Below, piece by piece: positions 11,034 through 19,699 of a stretch of 64,000 bases of DNA (its first letter is position 1; every line of letters starts with the position of its first letter). The stretch is taken from positions 7,502,001 through 7,566,000 of the forward strand of contig NC_083513.1 of the NCBI RefSeq assembly GCF_032362555.1, read 5' to 3'. Both the position numbers and the translations under genes were made by a program. The notes under the pieces were generated by a model. The model ran no database searches and was not told the origin of the DNA. It was given only the letters and a program-made list of their open reading frames with translations. The stretch is from Amyelois transitella. Its lineage: Eukaryota > Arthropoda > Insecta > Lepidoptera > Pyralidae.

Positions 11034-12287
11034 ATAGCTAAAGAGGAGCCCTTGGTCCTTTTTCAACCACAATCCAAGAGTACTTAGGTAGGTAGGCCCA
11101 AAATTAGGCATGTAACAATACCAAGCGATACTTGAAATGTAACCTACTAACTGGTACTTGCCCTGCTGAGTCTACGTACTAAAAATCTCAGTTAAACCTG
11201 TTAGAAATAAGTACATTTATATTGGCAACACTGAAGTCTATGATTGACTATTTCTAAGTTATTGTTTGTCTTTGGTCTTTCTTTTCTCAACAAAACCAAT
11301 TTTCCAATTCGTCGAAATCAAAGTAAATTCCGAGACTCAGTGTATTTTTATTATAAGAAATTTATTCTCGAGTGCAAACCGTTGAAGTTTCCGCACCAAA
11401 GCCACCGGAACCTATTACATTCGCGTCTCATTCCACAATTGGCTTCGTCTGAACTTAGTGTCAAGGAGAATCAGAACGCTAAACGGCTAAAGTTTTTCCT
11501 AGCAAAAGCGGATAAATCGGCCGAGAATTTCTAGCATTGTGTCCGTATTAGTGAGAATAGACGTTCCCGGCGACAAAAGCTGTTTGTGGCCGGTGGTACA
11601 ATGATATAGGAGGGATGGATAGCGCCTGAATAGACAAAGGTTGAAAGGAGAGCAATTACTGGAGAGCACTTGATGTGAGAGGCATTGTTGAACTGCCTAC
11701 TTTTGTTATTGCTAAACTAGGAAATTGTATTAAAGTTTCTTGATATTTTTAAATAAGACACATCCATGGGATCCAAAGATGAATATATCCATACAGCTGA
11801 ACTTGGCCTTTCAGTCTTTTCAAGACTGCTGGCTCTGTCTACCCCACAAGAGATATAGACGTGATGATATATATATATGAATTCGACGTCGACGCCTTGA
11901 CAGTTAAGATAATATTGGTGTAACTTTCTGTGTCTAAATTGAAGTGTTAATACAAAAAATAAATTATAATACCTATGTGAGCTCCGATTTGTGATCGGTA
12001 CGGAAAAAAGCAAACGAACGAACATCTACTTATCAAATACTTGTTATTATAATAGGTCTGTGGAATATTCCTGAATGCAATAACGAAATATGAAGATTCG
12101 ATCATCGTGCTTAATCGAGCTCTTATGAAGCTATATGGTTTCCAGCAGAGTAATTTAAAACCATTTCAACTCCTCCTGCGATCAATCAAAAATTCATCAT
12201 TTCCTCAACAGCTGATAATTGACTAAATTGTACTGATTGAGAATATGCTAAAGGAAACCTGTCCGAAAACCTCTCACATATTAAAAA
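11034..12287. other. Spacer with one repeat fragment
   Basis: Holds the minus-strand ACAT piece at 11785-11880. The 96-codon frame ending at 11534 is not recognised. Confidence 0.4.
11785..11880 (-). repeat. ACAT repeat (family A) 5' fragment, minus strand
   Basis: Plus-strand reading CATACAGCTGAACTTGGCC, TTTCAGTCTTTTCAAGACTG, CTCTGTCTACCCCACAAG, then GACGTGATGATATATAT: the reverse of the unit's first 90 bases. Confidence 0.82.
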
Positions 12288-13247
12288 GCGTAGGGGAACG
12301 TGGGGTAATGGGAGCGGTCGGGCAATGGGAGCTATGGTGTTTGAGCGGAATGCAGACACATTTGCGCGATCGTTGGTACTCGGCTACTTCCGTCGACAAT
12401 AGGCAAACTTCGCCTGACGCGCTTGAACCGTTAGTGCCATTCGTTTAGTCACAAGGGACAGTTGTGTGTTTTTCGCTCCACGCTTACAAGAAATTGCCGA
12501 TTGCCATTATCAAGGTAAGCATGAAAATATAATCTTATTTTAATGTAGTTATGCTTATTATATCGCTAGATTCGTTAACTAACAAGTACAAATAGTTGAA
12601 TTGTGATTGAGAATACAATTACATAGTTATGTCAATACTTTTCAAAATGGTGGTCAGCGGGTAATGGTAGCCTAGTAAGGCTCTCATTACTCGACATCGA
12701 TCCCATTGCCCCATTTAGTCAGTTCAGAGATATAAAATGCTTATTTTTTCTTTTAGATGCCACGTACAAGAACTCGGACAACAACAAAAGCTTCTTGGAC
12801 AGTGGATTCATTAGAAAATGCGGTATTTGTTCGACAGTAGCTACAAAAACTCACCTAAGCTGGGAAGACGTACTGTATTTGCCCAAGAAGAAAAGCCAAA
12901 CCAAGCGTTTTATTATATTGATAATTGTAATAACTAAATCTCATGCATAGTATACGTTTTGTTATTTTTTTCTTTAATAGTAATTATAATGGCTCCCATT
13001 TTCCCTATGAGCGTTAAATGGGCTCTCATTACCCGCATCTGTCGGGTAATAGGAGCGACTGACTTTTTTTAGTAAAACGCTAATTGTACCTTATTTCATG
13101 TCTGTACTTGATTATAACTATGATTAAAATGTTCTCTAATAATGAAGGTAAGAGTTTATAATAAAAAAATACAAATATTTCGACTAACGTGATTTTTATT
13201 AAAACTTTCCCTTAATAGGCTCCCATTACCCTATTCTCCCCTACAGT
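12288..13247 (+). mobile_element. ~960-bp DNA transposon with inverted ends, pogo/Tigger-like
   Basis: The left end from 12290 reads GTAGGGGAACGTGGGGTAAT. The right end, read inverted from 13244, reads GTAGGGGAGAATAGGGTAAT. Both continue into GGGAGC, about 22 of 26 bases identical. A motif GGGTAATGGGAGC recurs about nine times in both orientations, near the ends and inside. Inside, after a TTTTAG acceptor, ATG at 12757 opens MPRTRTRTTTKASWTVDSLE, like the pogo/Tigger HTH start, but it stops after 27 codons. About 40 bases later, in another frame, PKLGRRTVFAQEEK resembles the segment that normally follows the first HTH. This looks like an internally deleted, non-autonomous copy. A TA target duplication is possible but not clear. 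Confidence 0.65.
12757..12930 (+). pseudogene. Remnant of pogo/Tigger-like transposase N-terminus
   Basis: Two short readable pieces: 12757-12840, a 27-codon frame with a basic start and a helix-turn-helix-like beginning, ending at TAG; and from about 12855 a frame reading SPKLGRRTVFAQEEKPNQAF. In intact pogo/Tigger transposases these two segments are separated by several dozen residues, so an internal deletion and frameshift are inferred. The catalytic DDE region is absent. Confidence 0.5.
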
Positions 13248-13862
13248 ATAATTAAATTTTGTTCAAAACAATAGTCCAATTATTTAGGACTATTCTAGTT
13301 GTCCTATGCCTCCTCTCCCTAAGGATTTGAGCTAATGCACGTTGGAGTACACGAGACAAAATCACCCGTTTGCAGGCTGCACTGGTCTAATACCTTTATG
13401 TGCCGTTTCTAAGGCCTCGTTTACATAGAAATGCATAAATGTTTAAACTCCTTCATACTCGGGTTTTCCAATATATGTATACTCAAACTTTGTTTATTTT
13501 GCCTTAGCAAAAAGTATTTTTGTGTATTGTGATAACATAATATCATGAAGTTACATAAATTGACAATGTTATGTGTTACTTAGCTTGATTTTTAAGTAAA
13601 TTAATAGAAAAATACTCCTCATTTTTCACTGAAGAAATAAGAATGAAGTAGGTAATCAAATATCTTTAACATTATGAAATAACTTCAAGAAAAATAGAAA
13701 GAACCTAAATACAACCGAAAAATGCCGCAAAACAACTAGCTTTTTTTGCAACGTCGTGTTCTACCTTCACTATCACTTTAGCGCATTTTCAGTCTCGTCG
13801 CGCGCGCGGTTACGCTAACTACTTGTGTACGTGCGATCTCCAGTCTTCCGTGGAAAGAATTC

Positions 13863-15164
13863 GTGATGGCTAATAAGCTTTTGAAATGTTCAACGTGTAA
13901 TATTGTAATTAACGAGGTGTTAGCTTTCGTTAGTAATAAAATCGATGTGATGGACGAAGATAGTATCGCTCACATATGTGTCAGTGCTTTTTCCGAAAAC
14001 GATATTCTAGATGCTAAAAACTTGTTGTTTGAGTCTGTGCCGACGACCAAGAAGAAAAAGCAAAGAAAACGTAACGGAAAAACACTTCGCAATATAGATG
14101 ATATCATCTGTTTGCTTAAGGAAACGGACCCCGAAGAAATCCCAATCTTTGTAGCTCGTGAGTTGCAAAAGCTGCCCCCTGTACTTTTCGATCACGTAGA
14201 CGTAACTCGTATTTTAAAAGACCTTCTCAAGATACAACAAGATGTTAACTTAATAAAAAGTAATTATGTCACGTCTGAACAGTTATCTATAGTAAAGGAT
14301 GATATACAGTATTTGAAACATACACCTTTAATCGAGAACAATAACTGTAACATAAATAATCGTCGAGGTGCTTGTTTAATCGACAGTTTTTCCTATAACA
14401 GCGGGCCGATGGGCTTACATCCGCTATGCGAAAACACAATTGTAGATATCAACGACCACCAACACTCAACATCCTCACCTAAATTGGTATACCGAGATAT
14501 GCAATGTCCCCAAAATCATTCAACAGATCAGGGTAATATTTTAAAACAAACTCAAGTCCGAGATATCCAAGAGGCGGGTAGTCAGCGAGTGCAAATCTGC
14601 GACGGAGCGGCCGCTGTGACTCATGCGCGGGCAGAGCCGGTCCCCGCTACTGCGCACAGTATCGAAGCGTGCGATAAGACATCTACCATCGGACTGCGAC
14701 ACACGGTCGGCCAGCCTGACAAAACATTGGTTGAGGATCGTAATGATGATCGTCGGAGACCCATTTTGAGTAATGAGGAATGGACTCTGGTTCAAAAGAA
14801 AAGAAGGAGATATAAGTTTGCAGGTATGAGAGGCAAGGCCATGCTCGAACCAGAGGAAAAATTTAAAGCTGCAGATGTGAAAACACCCATATACATATAC
14901 AATGTGGGCAAGGAAGTTACGGAAAATGATATTTGTGACTACATCAAGAAACGGGCTAACATCAATGTGACAGTGGAGAAAGTAGTTATGAAAGTCTCAA
15001 AGGATTATCAATCTTACAAAATATTTGTACCCAAACATCATCTGGGTTCAATTCTAAAAGATGATTTTTGGCCTGAGGGAATAGCATATAGAGAATATAT
15101 ACATTTTAGGCCCAGAAACCGTGATCAGAAATCCTTCAATAATGGGAACAACAAAGCTCGTTAG
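13863..15164 (+). CDS. LINE 2 ORF1 protein (nucleic-acid-binding, RNP component)
   Basis: A 433-codon intact frame upstream of, and overlapping, the LINE endonuclease/RT frame. The start codon read here is GTG at 13863, but ATG follows in frame at 13866 and is the likelier start. The N-terminal part has a CSTCN pair of cysteines and helical segments, a basic KKKKQRKR run (~61-68), then the LLKETDPEEIPIFVARELQ segment. The middle is low-complexity and polar. The C-terminal ~130 residues (EEWTLVQKKRRRYKF, TPIYIYNVGKEVTENDICDYI, VPKHHLGSILKDDFWPEGI) resemble the RRM-like domain of insect CR1-type ORF1 proteins. By analogy it would coat the element RNA. Confidence 0.75.
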   Translation: MMANKLLKCSTCNIVINEVLAFVSNKIDVMDEDSIAHICVSAFSENDILDAKNLLFESVPTTKKKKQRKRNGKTLRNIDDIICLLKETDPEEIPIFVARELQKLPPVLFDHVDVTRILKDLLKIQQDVNLIKSNYVTSEQLSIVKDDIQYLKHTPLIENNNCNINNRRGACLIDSFSYNSGPMGLHPLCENTIVDINDHQHSTSSPKLVYRDMQCPQNHSTDQGNILKQTQVRDIQEAGSQRVQICDGAAAVTHARAEPVPATAHSIEACDKTSTIGLRHTVGQPDKTLVEDRNDDRRRPILSNEEWTLVQKKRRRYKFAGMRGKAMLEPEEKFKAADVKTPIYIYNVGKEVTENDICDYIKKRANINVTVEKVVMKVSKDYQSYKIFVPKHHLGSILKDDFWPEGIAYREYIHFRPRNRDQKSFNNGNNKAR

Positions 15165-16065
15165 TTTTAACTGCAAGTGTGTCAGACGGTCACTGGAATG
15201 TATACGTCGGCTGTGTAGCACCGCGGACGTTATTGCGTTGCAAGAGACATGGTTGCTGCCTGAGGATATTGCTTTCCTTGATACCATAGATGAGGCATTT
15301 TCTTTCACCGGAAAGTCAGCTGTAGACATGTCTGCAGGGATATTAAAGGGAAGACCATACGGGGGTGTCGCCCTGCTCTGGAGAAAAGCAGCTTTTCCGT
15401 CGGTTTCGGTTGTGCAGTGTAGAAGTGATCGTATAAGTGCGATAAAAATAATGAATAACAATCGGTCAATATTGATATTTTCAGTTTATATGCCTACGGA
15501 TTCAAAGGATAATCTTCCGGAATTTACAGACTGTTTGGGTGAAATTTATTCTATTATTGAAAGTTATAACATAGAATCCGCTTATGTACTTGGTGACTTT
15601 AACGCGCACCCCAGTGAACTATTTAGTAAAGAATTGCTTAATTTTTGTAATGATCAATCATGGTCGTGTATCGATATGGAGATATTGGGTGAGGATACGT
15701 TTACGTTCGTGAGCGACGCGCACGGGTGTCGTCGCTGGCTTGACCACTGTGTAGTCACGAGCGCGGCGCGACCATCCGTGCGGGCCGTCTCTGTACTGTA
15801 TGGCGTATACCACTCAGATCACCACCCATTGCTTATTGAGTGTAACTTAGATCAAATATGTCAAAAAAGTTTATTCGAAAATAATATGACTAATCGTAGT
15901 GGTGTTATATGGGGTGAGCGCAATGATAAACAGATTGAAATGTTTATGAATTTGTGTAACACTAAATTAACTGACATTGATTTTCCCGAGGAATTACGTG
16001 TATGTGCGGACAAGGTGTGCAACGATGACAGCCATAAAGTATTATTGAACACATGCTGTTGTTGA
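15142..16065 (+). CDS. LINE 2 ORF2, endonuclease part, ending at a premature TGA
   Basis: N-terminal part of ORF2, an exonuclease-endonuclease-phosphatase (EEP/APE-like) domain that nicks the target DNA. Visible motifs: LVSFNCK near the start, ALQETWL with the catalytic Glu, YGGVALLW, FSVYMPTD, YVLGDFNAHP with the catalytic Asp/Asn, WLDHCVV, and the terminal HSDHHPLL with the catalytic Asp/His. The start is ATG 15142; the frame is open back to 15121, but the overlap with ORF1 and the position just before LVSFNCK favour 15142. TGA at 16063 (codon 308) ends it. The same frame then stays open to 17934, so this is a single nonsense change rather than a designed end. Confidence 0.82.
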   Translation: MGTTKLVSFNCKCVRRSLECIRRLCSTADVIALQETWLLPEDIAFLDTIDEAFSFTGKSAVDMSAGILKGRPYGGVALLWRKAAFPSVSVVQCRSDRISAIKIMNNNRSILIFSVYMPTDSKDNLPEFTDCLGEIYSIIESYNIESAYVLGDFNAHPSELFSKELLNFCNDQSWSCIDMEILGEDTFTFVSDAHGCRRWLDHCVVTSAARPSVRAVSVLYGVYHSDHHPLLIECNLDQICQKSLFENNMTNRSGVIWGERNDKQIEMFMNLCNTKLTDIDFPEELRVCADKVCNDDSHKVLLNTCCC

Positions 16066-17934
16066 ACATATTTAAATATAATAAAAATATTATCTGAAGC
16101 TGCACTTTGTACACACTTAAATAAGCAAAATAAGCAGAAAGTGGTACCTGGATGGAATAGATATGTAAGTGAGGCCCACAGGAAAGCTCGACTTTGTTTT
16201 GAAATGTGGTTATTGAACGGTAAACCAACAACAGGTCAATATTATGTTCAAATGTGTGAATCGCGTAAGATATTCAAAGCTAAATTAAAGTATTGTCAAA
16301 ATAATGCACAACAGATTAAAATGAACATTATAGCCGAGCATCATAAAAATAAACAATTTGGTAAATTTTGGAAATGTACTAATAAGCTTAGTCCAAAAAT
16401 GGGTCTTCCTGTGAGTGTAGATGGCTTATGTGATCCGTGTGAAATAGCAAACGCCTTTCGACAACATTTTATGGTTCCGCCATCTTCTGTACCGACCCTG
16501 GCGTCCAGGTCGCTCGATGCTGAGACTTGTGATAATAACATTAAATTAAGATTTTCTGCTAAAGAAATAGCTGATGTTATTCGTAAGATGACTAGGGGAA
16601 AGTCTCCGGGTCACGATGGTCTCAGCATTGAGCACCTAAAATATGCCGGAGTTCATCTGCCAAGGGTGCTTGCCTTATTTTTTAACTTTTGTCTTTCACA
16701 TAGTTACCTGCCCGAGGATCTCATGCGTACACTGGTTGTCCCAATAGTCAAAAACAAAACTGGCGATGTTTCGGACCTGTCAAATTACAGGCCTATTTCT
16801 CTGGCCACCATTGTGGCTAAAGTACTGGACAGTTTGCTTGATAAACAGCTGGAGAAAAATATTAAATTACACGATGCACAGTTCGGCTTTAGGCCGAAGT
16901 TATCAACAGAGAGTGCTATCCTTTGTCTCAAGCAGACTGTCCACTATTATACGGCTAGGAACACGCCAGTGTATGCATGTTATCTAGATTTCTCAAAGGC
17001 GTTCGACCTGGTGAATTATGAGGTGCTGTGGGGAAAACTTGATGGGCTTCCTTCAGAAGTAACCTGTTTGCTTAAATACTGGTACAGTAATCAGCAGAAT
17101 ACTGTAAGATGGGCAGGCACTTTTTCTGATGAGTACAGGTTGCAGTGCGGTGTGAGACAGGGCGGACTAAGCTCTCCGCGGCTCTTCAACCTGTACATTA
17201 ATAGTTTGATTGGGGAACTCACCAGCACCGGTCTCGGTTGCTCCATAGATGGCACTTGCATCAATAATATAAGTTATGCTGATGACATGGTGCTGCTGAG
17301 TCCCTCGGTTGGTGCCTTGAGACGCATGTTGTCTATTTGTGAGCGATACGCGTTGACCCATGGACTCAGATATAACGCCAAAAAGAGTGAGTTTATGGTG
17401 TTCAAAGCCGGTTCTAAACAGTACAAAGCTCCAGCTGTCACTCTTTGCGGCACTCCACTTCATCAAGTGAGCAGTTTTAAGTATCTGGGTCACTGGATCA
17501 CCGAGACCATGTCAGACGATGTGGACATCGAGAGGGAACGGAGGGCGCTGTCCGTTCGCTGCAATATGCTTGCTCGTAGATTCGCACGTTGTACTAGTGA
17601 CGTGAAAATAACACTATTCAAGTCGTATTGCCAGTCGCTGTACACGTGCGGCCTATGGGTGAGGTATGCGCGGAGGGCGTATGGCGCGCTCCGTGTCCAG
17701 TACAACAACGGGTTCAGGGCGATGTTGGGGTTGCCGCGGTGGTGCAGCGCATCCGCCATGTTCGCGGAGGCACACACGCAGGACTTTTTCGCTGTGATAC
17801 GCGCGCGCTGCGCCTCGCTACTCAACCGCCTCCGCCGCTCCACCAACACCATCCTGATCACGTTGTCTGAGCGTTGGGACTCACCTTTTCTGCAGACATG
17901 GACGATGTATCACACACTTCGGAATAAGAGGTGA
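16066..17934 (+). CDS. LINE 2 ORF2, reverse transcriptase part, after the nonsense codon
   Basis: Same frame as the endonuclease part, separated from it by a single TGA. RT blocks: RGKSPGHDGLSIEHLKYAG, NYRPISLATIVAKVLD, AQFGFRPKLSTESA, CYLDFSKAFDLVN with the catalytic Asp, CGVRQGGLSSPRLFNLYIN, and SYADDMVLL with the YADD box at 17275-17286. These are followed by SSFKYLGHWIT and an alanine/arginine-rich C-terminal region. No RNase H is seen. The QGGLSSP variant and HGLRYNAKKSEFMVF pattern suit a CR1/L2-group RT, but the clade is not fixed. Translation of this half is not expected without readthrough or a parent copy lacking the stop. Confidence 0.85.
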   Translation, partial: TYLNIIKILSEAALCTHLNKQNKQKVVPGWNRYVSEAHRKARLCFEMWLLNGKPTTGQYYVQMCESRKIFKAKLKYCQNNAQQIKMNIIAEHHKNKQFGKFWKCTNKLSPKMGLPVSVDGLCDPCEIANAFRQHFMVPPSSVPTLASRSLDAETCDNNIKLRFSAKEIADVIRKMTRGKSPGHDGLSIEHLKYAGVHLPRVLALFFNFCLSHSYLPEDLMRTLVVPIVKNKTGDVSDLSNYRPISLATIVAKVLDSLLDKQLEKNIKLHDAQFGFRPKLSTESAILCLKQTVHYYTARNTPVYACYLDFSKAFDLVNYEVLWGKLDGLPSEVTCLLKYWYSNQQNTVRWAGTFSDEYRLQCGVRQGGLSSPRLFNLYINSLIGELTSTGLGCSIDGTCINNISYADDMVLLSPSVGALRRMLSICERYALTHGLRYNAKKSEFMVFKAGSKQYKAPAVTLCGTPLHQVSSFKYLGHWITETMSDDVDIERERRALSVRCNMLARRFARCTSDVKITLFKSYCQSLYTCGLWVRYARRAYGALRVQYNNGFRAMLGLPRWCSASAMFAEAHTQDFFAVIRARCASLLNRLRRSTNTILITLSERWDSPFLQTWTMYHTLRNKR

Positions 17935-18149
17935 GTGGTGCATCATCTATGTCTATGCTTTCATTTTTAATTTTAATTTAATTTCTACTAACACTAGTTA
18001 TAAGATAATTTGTATTTACTAACAAAATGGAATACGATTTCTGAGAATAAAAAATGATTTATGATTTATTTATTAATAGTTTTTGGTAGATTTTCTCCTT
18101 ATTATCGTTTAAAATGTATGATTTTAGTTTCACTTTTTTTTTATGTAGA

Positions 18150-18325
18150 CCATGTACTTTTAGCCACAATTTAGATTTAAGAGATGCTGTAAATCATTTT
18201 GTATGTCCGCCGTTTCTTCAACACATTCGCTTCGGAAGCGGTAGTAGATGTAATTACATTTAAGTGTCGTCAATTTATTATACCTTTTATCCAATATTGA
18301 AAATAAACCTATAAATAAAATTATA
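18150..18325 (+). repeat. Possible LINE/RTE 3' end
   Basis: GTCCGCCGTTTCTTCAACAC, GCTTCGGAAGCGGTAGTAG, then AATAAACCTATAAATAAAA. It resembles 3'UTR ends of moth LINEs that I have seen, but no second copy is in the window. Confidence 0.3.
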
Positions 18326-18409
18326 AATTTACAATGACAACACCTAGTGAACGATCATTGGTACCGACTTTTCCATAAACTATATACGAAAATGCTGGCA
18401 GGAGCCCGC

Positions 18410-18660
18410 CTGATGGATTATCGAGATCCTTGGATGGGTGCTTTCAACGTAGGATGATTTTTGGTGCGCTGTGTGGATTGGACCAAATGGATGAGGATTT
18501 CGTAAAAGCCGTACCCATTATTCCCAGTTTCACACGCCGAATGGATATTACTCTTGTAATTGAGGATTGTTCCCCTTTTCCGAATAGTGGCGCAGGTGTA
18601 GACTTTGGCAACTATTGGGAAGTGCATGCGTATGTTTATACTCTTTTCTGGTAGAGTAGG
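18410..18660 (+). other. GC-richer island with 74-codon open frame, unrecognised
   Basis: The frame starting ATGGATGGGTGCTTTCAACG-like sequence at 18430 encodes LCGLDQMDEDFVKAVPIIPS and similar, and is open to TAG at 18652. Base composition is unlike the AT-rich flanks. It could be a remnant of an old mobile element or gene exon; I do not recognise it. Confidence 0.25.
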
Positions 18661-18734
18661 CACATGTCGATGAGAATAATCCACACTAATAATAGTTTTT
18701 TTTTTTTTGTATAATTGTATCGAATTCCTCTTTT

Positions 18735-18850
18735 AGGAGATGGAGTAGCAATCTGTCACTATTTGAATAGCCTAACGTATCCTTTCAGTCTTGTTAAGAC
18801 TGCTGCCTTTGTCTACCCCGCAAGGGATATTAACGTAACTATATGGTTTT
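18735..18850 (-). repeat. ACAT repeat (family A) 5' half, minus strand
   Basis: CTTTTAGGAGATGGAGTAGC, CTGTCACTATTTGAATAG, TTTCAGTCTTGTTAAGACTG, GTCTACCCCGCAAGGGATAT. A deletion removes the part between TTTGAATAG and CGT. Confidence 0.78.
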
Positions 18851-18929
18851 TTGTAACGTAAAAAACTGCTAGAGAGAGTTAACTCTCACAAAATGTGGCA
18901 CAGATAGAATAGACCATCGGGAGTAATTT

Positions 18930-18979
18930 TTTCTGAAATAGCCCACGGGAGCGAATCCTCGCGCAAAAGCAAAAGCTAG
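18930..18979 (+). mobile_element. Helitron-like 3' end fragment
   Basis: AGCCCACGGGAGCGAATCCT followed by CGCGCAAAAGCAAAAGCTAG and then T: the typical 3' end (GC-rich, then AAAAGCTAG|T) without the rest. Confidence 0.45.
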
Positions 18980-19584
18980 TACAGAATAAGGACTGAGCTC
19001 AAGTTAAATATTTTTCTCCTTACAAAATACAGAATCTGAATAGTTATTTAAAATAATCTTCAACATAAACATTCCTTACCAATTCTATAAAATGTGCGTA
19101 AATCAATTGTCTTAAGTATAATTTGGGGTTCCTTAAACCCCTAATTATTTAATGTCGAATTGGAATTAGAATCTAACTATACAGCGTTGTAAATAATCCC
19201 ATCAAAATGTACTAAAGGGGAAGAAGACTCGAGCTCGGCCCGTCTCCTTCATTTTATGTTTTTACGCCAATTTGAGAAACAATCCAATTTTAAGGGGTTC
19301 TGGAGTATATCCGAATTCACTTTTTTCCACAATAAATTGCGGTTAATGAATTAAATACCACTGTAACTTGAGAAAAAGAAGATCCGCTTTTTAGTTAAAA
19401 ATACTGAGTGGTGATATGTTTTTCTGTTATATAAGACTTTATCTCTTAACTATACATAAGTATTAAGTTCACCTATTATAATACCTTGAGGGTTAATGAT
19501 CCGTAAGTTAGGAGCAAAAAAATAATAAGTAATAAATAATAAAGTGCATTAAACGTTTTAAACAAAATAAGACAAATACCATTG

Positions 19585-19690
19585 ATAGGCCAATTTCAGC
19601 TATATGACTTTTTATAAAGTCATACACCTGAAATTGGCCTTTCAGTCTTTTCAAGACTGTTAGATTTGTCTACCTCGCAAGGGTTATATA
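19585..19690 (-). repeat. ACAT repeat (family A) 5' fragment, minus strand, with fold-back insertion
   Basis: Element sequence CTTTCAGTCTTTTCAAGACT, GTCTACCTCGCAAGGGTTAT. In place of the usual continuation beyond GGCC there is an inverted copy of the adjoining ~25 bases: arms 19587-19611 and 19616-19640 are complementary at 23 of 25 positions. Confidence 0.8.
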
Positions 19691-19699
19691 CTTTTTGTA

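Larger units (their letters stand above)
13788..18075 (+). mobile_element. LINE 2: nearly complete two-ORF non-LTR retrotransposon
   Basis: About 4.3 kb. A GC-rich 5' leader begins near 13788 (CAGTCTCGTCGCGCGCG). ORF1 (13863-15164) overlaps ORF2 (from ATG 15142) by 23 bases. ORF2 holds an EEP endonuclease then a reverse transcriptase. The 3' end has AATAAAAAATGATTTATGATT, a short A/T-rich tandem tail typical of CR1/L2-group LINEs. The only defect seen in ORF2 is one in-frame TGA at 16063-16065 between the two enzyme domains. Target-site duplications were not identified. GC content is clearly above that of the surroundings. Confidence 0.88.
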
